Assembly (NCBI GenBank): GCA_030040425.1
Contig: JASHTS010000199.1
Span: 1-37,236 of the forward strand
Direction of reading: 5' to 3'
Origin: Acidobacteriaceae bacterium
GTDB taxonomy: Bacteria > Acidobacteriota > Terriglobia > Terriglobales > Acidobacteriaceae
Length of the DNA: 37,236 nt
The notes beneath the pieces were generated by a model. It did no database searches. It was not told the origin of the DNA and saw nothing but the letters and a program-made list of their open reading frames with translations. Of this stretch, positions 33,179 through 37,236 are shown piece after piece. The position numbers and the translations under genes are program-made. The first letter of the stretch is position 1; every line of letters begins with the position of its first letter.

Positions 33179-33763
33179 GAGATTCCTTTGTGAATGCGGG
33201 TAGCTGTTTTTGCGTAGACCCCCGTCTTCGCTCTTCCGACGAAGGAGCCAGAGATACTTTCAGTTGTGAGAGGGCTGGTCTGAGGGGCACAGATCGAGAC
33301 GCGCCAAGGTCGTACTACTCAGCAACCTCTTGTCCCAATCTCGGCGAGTGCAACTGCCACCGGAAAGGATTTGAGCGCATTTCCCAAAACGAACGCAACG
33401 CAATATGCAGCGGACACGACACACTGACCCCGCTGCGTTCCATCTCATGCAAGCAGGAAACGCGATTCAGGCAACTCGGAAAGTGTTTGCACGAATGATT
33501 ACACACGTCGCCAATGCGGGCAATCATTTTCTTTAATTTTTGGAGACAAAATTTTGCGCGCCAACCAACGATGCAAGAATTACCTGGAGTGTGCAAAAAA
33601 GACCCTGAACATTAAGGTCCGGAAGGGGCCGATGAATTCAAGCTGAACGCAAAGCCCATCGATCCGCTCCGTCTGATCGAGCGCCGCAAAGAGAGCGAGA
33701 GCCGGAACAGAATCCTCCAGAACCCCATCGCCGGAGTAATCTGGTTCGTGAGGTTGACGCTCC
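33179..33763. other. long divergent intergenic region with a hairpin
   Basis: No gene is supported in these 585 bp; the small open frames (33190-33498 plus, 33315-33596 and 33580-33765 minus) have no recognised product. A perfect 7-bp stem, GCAGCGG (33407-33413) with CCGCTGC (33430-33436) and a 16-nt loop, sits in the middle. An AT-rich stretch around 33520-33560 could hold a promoter for the minus-strand secreted protein, giving a leader of over 300 nt, or for the alcohol dehydrogenase. I looked for riboswitch cores and found none. Confidence 0.4.
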
Positions 33764-34762
33764 ATGCGTGCCGCTGTCTTTCATTCTGGATCGCACGCGC
33801 CGGGAAGATGGCTCTCGCTCGAAGAGATCGACCGTCCGCTCATTCAGCCCGGACATCTTCTGCTGAAAGTGCTCGCCTGCGGGGTCTGCCGCACCGATCT
33901 TCACATCGTCGATGGCGATCTGGCCGCTCTGCATCCGACCATCGTTCCCGGGCACCAGATCGTGGGCGAAGTCGTCGAAGGCGCAACTGGTGCGTTGCCT
34001 GCGGGTTCGCGCGCCGGCGTCTCCTGGATCGGCGGCGTCGATGGCGACTGCCGGTACTGCCGTCACCAGATGGAAAACCTCTGCGACCATCCCGTCTTCA
34101 CCGGCTACTCCGTCAACGGAGGCTACGCCGAGTACGTCTCCGTCCGCGCCGACTTTGCGTATCCGCTGCCCGCGCACGCGAAGCCCTCCCGCATTGCGCC
34201 GTTGCTCTGCGCGGGCATCATCGGCTTCCGCAGTTTGCGCGTTGCCCAAGTCGAGCGCGGCGAGCGCGTGGGCCTCTACGGCTTCGGCAGCTCGGCCTCG
34301 CTCGCCATCCGCATTCTTCAATCGTGGGATTGCGAAGTCTACGCGGTCACGCGCGGCGAAGCGCATCGCCGCGCCGCGCGCTCGCAGGGCGCCACATGGG
34401 TGGGCGACGAAGACGCGAAGCCGCCGGTCGAGCTCGACCGCGCGATCACCTTCGCGCCCAGCGGCAAAGTCGTCCTGAGCGCGCTCTCCGCCCTGCGCAA
34501 GGGTGGCGTGGTGGCCATCAACGCCATCCATCTTGACCAGATGCCGGCCTTTGACTACGACAAGCTTCTCTGGGGCGAGCGCCAGCTGCGCAGTGTCGCC
34601 AATATGACCCGCCAGGATGCGCGGGATTTTCTCGCCCTCGCCCTCGAACTGAACATCGAGCAGGCCGTCACCGAGTTTCCCCTCGCCGAAGCCAACCGCG
34701 CCCTCGCGGCCGTCAAGCACGAAACCGCCGACGGCTCCGCCGTCGTTGTCTTTGGAGTGTGA
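33764..34762 (+). CDS. zinc-dependent alcohol dehydrogenase family protein
   Basis: This 332-residue medium-chain dehydrogenase has the catalytic zinc ligands Cys42 (GVCRTDLH), His64 (PGHQIVG) and Cys149 (PLLCAG), and a nucleotide-binding loop GFGSSAS (173-179). Two family positions differ: the usual Glu after His64 is Gln65, and in the structural zinc lobe the first of four Cys is Asp93, leaving Cys96, Cys99 and Cys107. It should oxidise an alcohol or reduce an aldehyde with NAD(P); the substrate is unknown. It stands alone, with 10 bp separating its stop from the convergent lon gene. Confidence 0.9.
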   Translation: MRAAVFHSGSHAPGRWLSLEEIDRPLIQPGHLLLKVLACGVCRTDLHIVDGDLAALHPTIVPGHQIVGEVVEGATGALPAGSRAGVSWIGGVDGDCRYCRHQMENLCDHPVFTGYSVNGGYAEYVSVRADFAYPLPAHAKPSRIAPLLCAGIIGFRSLRVAQVERGERVGLYGFGSSASLAIRILQSWDCEVYAVTRGEAHRRAARSQGATWVGDEDAKPPVELDRAITFAPSGKVVLSALSALRKGGVVAINAIHLDQMPAFDYDKLLWGERQLRSVANMTRQDARDFLALALELNIEQAVTEFPLAEANRALAAVKHETADGSAVVVFGV

Positions 34763-34772
34763 ACCTGGCGAC

Positions 34773-37184
34773 TCACTGCCGCGCGGGCAAATTCGCCGGC
34801 AGCTCGGAAGGCGGCGGCACCACGGCCATCACTTCCGCCTCCGGCTTGGGACCGGGCAGCGGGCTTTCGAGCGCCAGAGCCAGCACCTCGTCCATCGAAT
34901 CCACAAAGTGCAGCTTCATCGAATTCTTGATGTTGTCCGGCAGCTCGGCCAGGTCCTTCTCGTTGCCCTTGGGCAGAATCGCCTCGAAGATGCCGGCGCG
35001 CAGCGCGGCCAGCAGTTTTTCTTTCAAGCCGCCGATCGGCAGCACCTTGCCCCGCAGGGTGATCTCGCCGGTCATGGCCACGTCGCGCCGCACCGGAATC
35101 TTGGCCAGCGCGCTCGCCAGCGCGGTCGCCATCGTGATGCCCGCCGATGGCCCATCCTTGGGAATCGCGCCTTCGGGCACGTGCAGGTGCAGGTCCATGT
35201 TGCGGTAGAACTCTCGCGTCATTCCCAGCATCTGCGCCTTGCTGCGGATGTAGGCAAGCGCCGCCTGCGCCGACTCCTGCATTACGTCGCCCAGTTGTCC
35301 GGTGATCGTGAGCTTGCCCTTGCCGTCGAGCACCTGCACTTCGGTGGTGAGGATGCTTCCGCCCACTTCGGTCCAGGCCAAGCCTGTTACCAGACCGATT
35401 TCGCTCTTCTCGTGCGCCTCCGAGTCGCGGAACTTGGCCACGCCCAGAAATTCGCCCACGTTCGCCGCCGTCAGCTCTTCCTTGTGCTTGGCGCCCGCCT
35501 TCACCACCTTGCGCGCCACCTTGCGGCACACGTTGCCGATCTCCCGCTCCAGGTTGCGCACGCCTGCCTCGCGTGTGTAGCCGCGGATGATCTCCAGAAT
35601 CGCCTCATCCTTGAAGGTGAGGTTCTTCTCGCTCAGTCCCGTCTGCTCGCGCTGCTTCTTCACCAGGTACTGCTTGGCGATCTCCAGCTTCTCCTGCTCC
35701 GTGTACCCTTGCAGTCTCAGGACCTCCGTGCGGTCCTGCAGAGCCGGCGGAATCGTGTGCAGCACATTCGCCGTGGCCACGAACAAAACCTGAGAGAGAT
35801 CGTAGTCGACGTCGAGGTAATGATCCTGAAAGGTCGTGTTCTGCTCGGGGTCGAGCACTTCGAGCAGCGCCGAGGCCGGATCGCCGCGGAAGTCCGAAGA
35901 AATCTTGTCCACTTCGTCCAGCAGGAACACCGGATTCTTGGTTCCCGCACGCTTCATGTGCTGGATGATCTGCCCCGGCATGGCGCCGATGTATGTTCTC
36001 CGGTGGCCGCGAATCTCCGCTTCGTCGCGCACGCCGCCGAGGGAAAGCCGCACGAACTTGCGCCCCGTCGCCTTCGCAATCGACATGCCCAGCGAGGTTT
36101 TGCCCACGCCCGGAGGGCCCACGAAGCACAGGATCGATCCCTTGGGATTCTTCACCAGTTGTCGCACCGCCAGAAATTCGAGGATGCGCTCCTTGATCTT
36201 TTCCAGGCCGTAGTGGTCGCCATTGAGTACCTTCTCTGCATAATCGATCGACCGCGTCTCCTTCGAGCGCTTCTTCCACGGCACCGCCAGCAGCCAGTCA
36301 ATGTAATTGCGGCTCACCGTCGACTCCGCGCTCATCGGCGGCATGGCTTCCAGCTTCTTGAGCTCCTGCACAGCCTTGTCCAGAACCTCCTTGGGCATGC
36401 CCGCGGCTTCAATCTTTTTGCGCAGCTCGTCGAACTCGCTCTTTTCGCCGCGGCCCAGCTCCTTCTGGATGGCCTTGATCTTTTCGTTCAGGTAATACTC
36501 TTTCTGCGCCCGCTCCATCTGCCGCTTCACCCGCGACTGGATGTTGCGGTCGAGATCGAGCTTTTCGATCTCCACGTCGAGCACGTCGGCTACCCGCGCC
36601 AGCCGTGCGGCGGGATCGAAGATGGCCAGCAGCTCCTGCTTCTCCTCGATGCCGATCTGCAAATTGGCTGCAATCACGTCAGACAATTTCGCCGGCTCAT
36701 CCATGCGTACCGTGGCGATGATGGTCTCGTAATTGAGTGACTGCTGCAGCTTCACGTACTGCTCGAAGAGCGAGGTCACGCGTTGCATCAGTTGCTCGGC
36801 CGCGGGCGTCATCTCAAACTGCGACTTGCCGGTGCGCACCGTGGCCACGAAGAATCCATCGCGGTCGCTCACCTCCACAGTCTTCGCGCGCTCCACACCC
36901 TCGACAAGAACCTTGATATTGCCGTCCGGCGCCTTCACGCTCTGCACGATGTTGCAGATCGCGCCTACCTGGTAAATATCCTTGGCCTTCGGCTCGTCGA
37001 TGGAAGCGTCGTGCTGCGTGGCGAGAAAGATCTTGCGGTCGGCGTTCAGCGCCTCTTCGAGCGCGCGCACGCTCGACTCGCGCCCTACCACGAACGGCGT
37101 CATCATGTAGGGGAAGATGACCATATCGCGAATGGGCATCATGGGCAGCTTGCGCAGCTCGGATTTTTCTCGTGTAGCCGTCAT
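34773..37184 (-). CDS. lon: ATP-dependent protease Lon
   Basis: The 803-residue protein is a full-length LonA. It has an N-terminal substrate domain (about 10-205; [15 protein letters not shown]), a coiled helical region, and an AAA+ module with Walker A GPPGVGKT near 355 and Walker [10 protein letters not shown]. The C-terminal protease domain has catalytic Ser680 (KDGPSAG) and Lys721 (GGLKEK). It degrades misfolded and regulatory proteins in the cytoplasm using ATP. The C-terminal tail after about 770 is short and rich in Pro, Glu and Val. The ATG at 37184 has only a weak AGAGAA upstream. No heat-shock operator is visible in the 52 bp available before it. Confidence 0.97.
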   Translation of the reverse strand: MTATREKSELRKLPMMPIRDMVIFPYMMTPFVVGRESSVRALEEALNADRKIFLATQHDASIDEPKAKDIYQVGAICNIVQSVKAPDGNIKVLVEGVERAKTVEVSDRDGFFVATVRTGKSQFEMTPAAEQLMQRVTSLFEQYVKLQQSLNYETIIATVRMDEPAKLSDVIAANLQIGIEEKQELLAIFDPAARLARVADVLDVEIEKLDLDRNIQSRVKRQMERAQKEYYLNEKIKAIQKELGRGEKSEFDELRKKIEAAGMPKEVLDKAVQELKKLEAMPPMSAESTVSRNYIDWLLAVPWKKRSKETRSIDYAEKVLNGDHYGLEKIKERILEFLAVRQLVKNPKGSILCFVGPPGVGKTSLGMSIAKATGRKFVRLSLGGVRDEAEIRGHRRTYIGAMPGQIIQHMKRAGTKNPVFLLDEVDKISSDFRGDPASALLEVLDPEQNTTFQDHYLDVDYDLSQVLFVATANVLHTIPPALQDRTEVLRLQGYTEQEKLEIAKQYLVKKQREQTGLSEKNLTFKDEAILEIIRGYTREAGVRNLEREIGNVCRKVARKVVKAGAKHKEELTAANVGEFLGVAKFRDSEAHEKSEIGLVTGLAWTEVGGSILTTEVQVLDGKGKLTITGQLGDVMQESAQAALAYIRSKAQMLGMTREFYRNMDLHLHVPEGAIPKDGPSAGITMATALASALAKIPVRRDVAMTGEITLRGKVLPIGGLKEKLLAALRAGIFEAILPKGNEKDLAELPDNIKNSMKLHFVDSMDEVLALALESPLPGPKPEAEVMAVVPPPSELPANLPARQ

Positions 37185-37236
37185 AAATTCTCTGAATCCA
37201 TTAGACGCCTCAGAACCGCATCGGCTTCAAAACGCC

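Noticed and set aside
33179-33763. A cyclic di-GMP or other riboswitch in the long gap.
   Set aside because: No recognisable riboswitch core was found; only an isolated hairpin is present.
33580-33765. A 61-codon minus-strand frame between the intergenic gap and the alcohol dehydrogenase start.
   Set aside because: No Shine-Dalgarno, no recognised product, and it overlaps the dehydrogenase start region; left as unsupported.
34746-36740. A 664-codon open frame on the plus strand across most of lon.
   Set aside because: It is the mirror frame of a GC-rich, strongly conserved gene; its translation is Arg/His/Leu-rich with no domain, and lon motifs on the other strand are complete.
1-37236. CRISPR arrays, insertion sequences, rRNA genes.
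   Set aside because: No regularly spaced long repeats, transposase motifs or rRNA sequence were seen anywhere in the window.

Overview
The window looks like a chromosomal segment of a GC-rich Acidobacteriota, most plausibly class Terriglobia. This is an inference from the gene repertoire: a remnant of an Oar-like TonB-dependent receptor, an anchored winged-helix regulator with TPRs, a secreted TPR-CHAT protein, a secreted caspase-like protein, an S46 peptidase, and a secretin fused to a cohesin-like domain. Nothing in the window fixes a genus. Almost all of it is coding, on both strands. There is no insertion sequence, integrase or CRISPR array.

Layout. 1-1885 (minus): the end of an alpha-E gene and a circularly permuted ATP-grasp gene, one operon. 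2222-8385 (plus): S46 dipeptidyl-peptidase, then a caspase-like protein behind a clear sigma70-type promoter, then a Tat-type secreted protein of unknown function. 8492-11770 is an accessory patch: tRNA-Ser(UGA), the tail of a DNA methyltransferase, a divergent arsenic operon (arsR <-> arsM-arsC-aquaporin) and a frameshifted TonB-receptor fragment that overlaps the 3' end of the aquaporin gene. 11792-19051: a GH78-like glycosidase, a convergent TPR-CHAT gene overlapping it by 34 bp, and an unrecognised secreted protein. 19085-21776: an anchored OmpR-type regulator and a divergent small secreted protein, with an array of ~11-bp repeats between them that looks like an operator. 21967-24454: small secreted proteins around the GTPase gene engB. 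24597-28490 (minus): secretin-cohesin and two pseudopilins, part of a type II secretion-like system. 28696-37184: smpB, pepA, a GH5-like glycosidase, an Ig/lectin-like secreted protein, a zinc alcohol dehydrogenase and lon.

How they fit together. Many products carry export signals, including peptidases, glycosidases and several unknowns, and the secretin/pseudopilin cluster supplies part of an export machine. This suggests a polymer-degrading lifestyle. The arsenic cluster appears self-contained: arsenate reduction, arsenite exit through an aquaglyceroporin, and arsenite methylation, with no ArsB or Acr3 pump in the window.

The most interesting items are: two genes whose only sensible start is a CTG codon behind a Shine-Dalgarno (20971 and 24998); the four-copy PhoB-like repeat array at 21042-21082; the arsenic patch bounded by two gene remnants; a probably leaderless arsR; and the secretin-cohesin fusion. 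I did not find a clearly new defence or mobile system.
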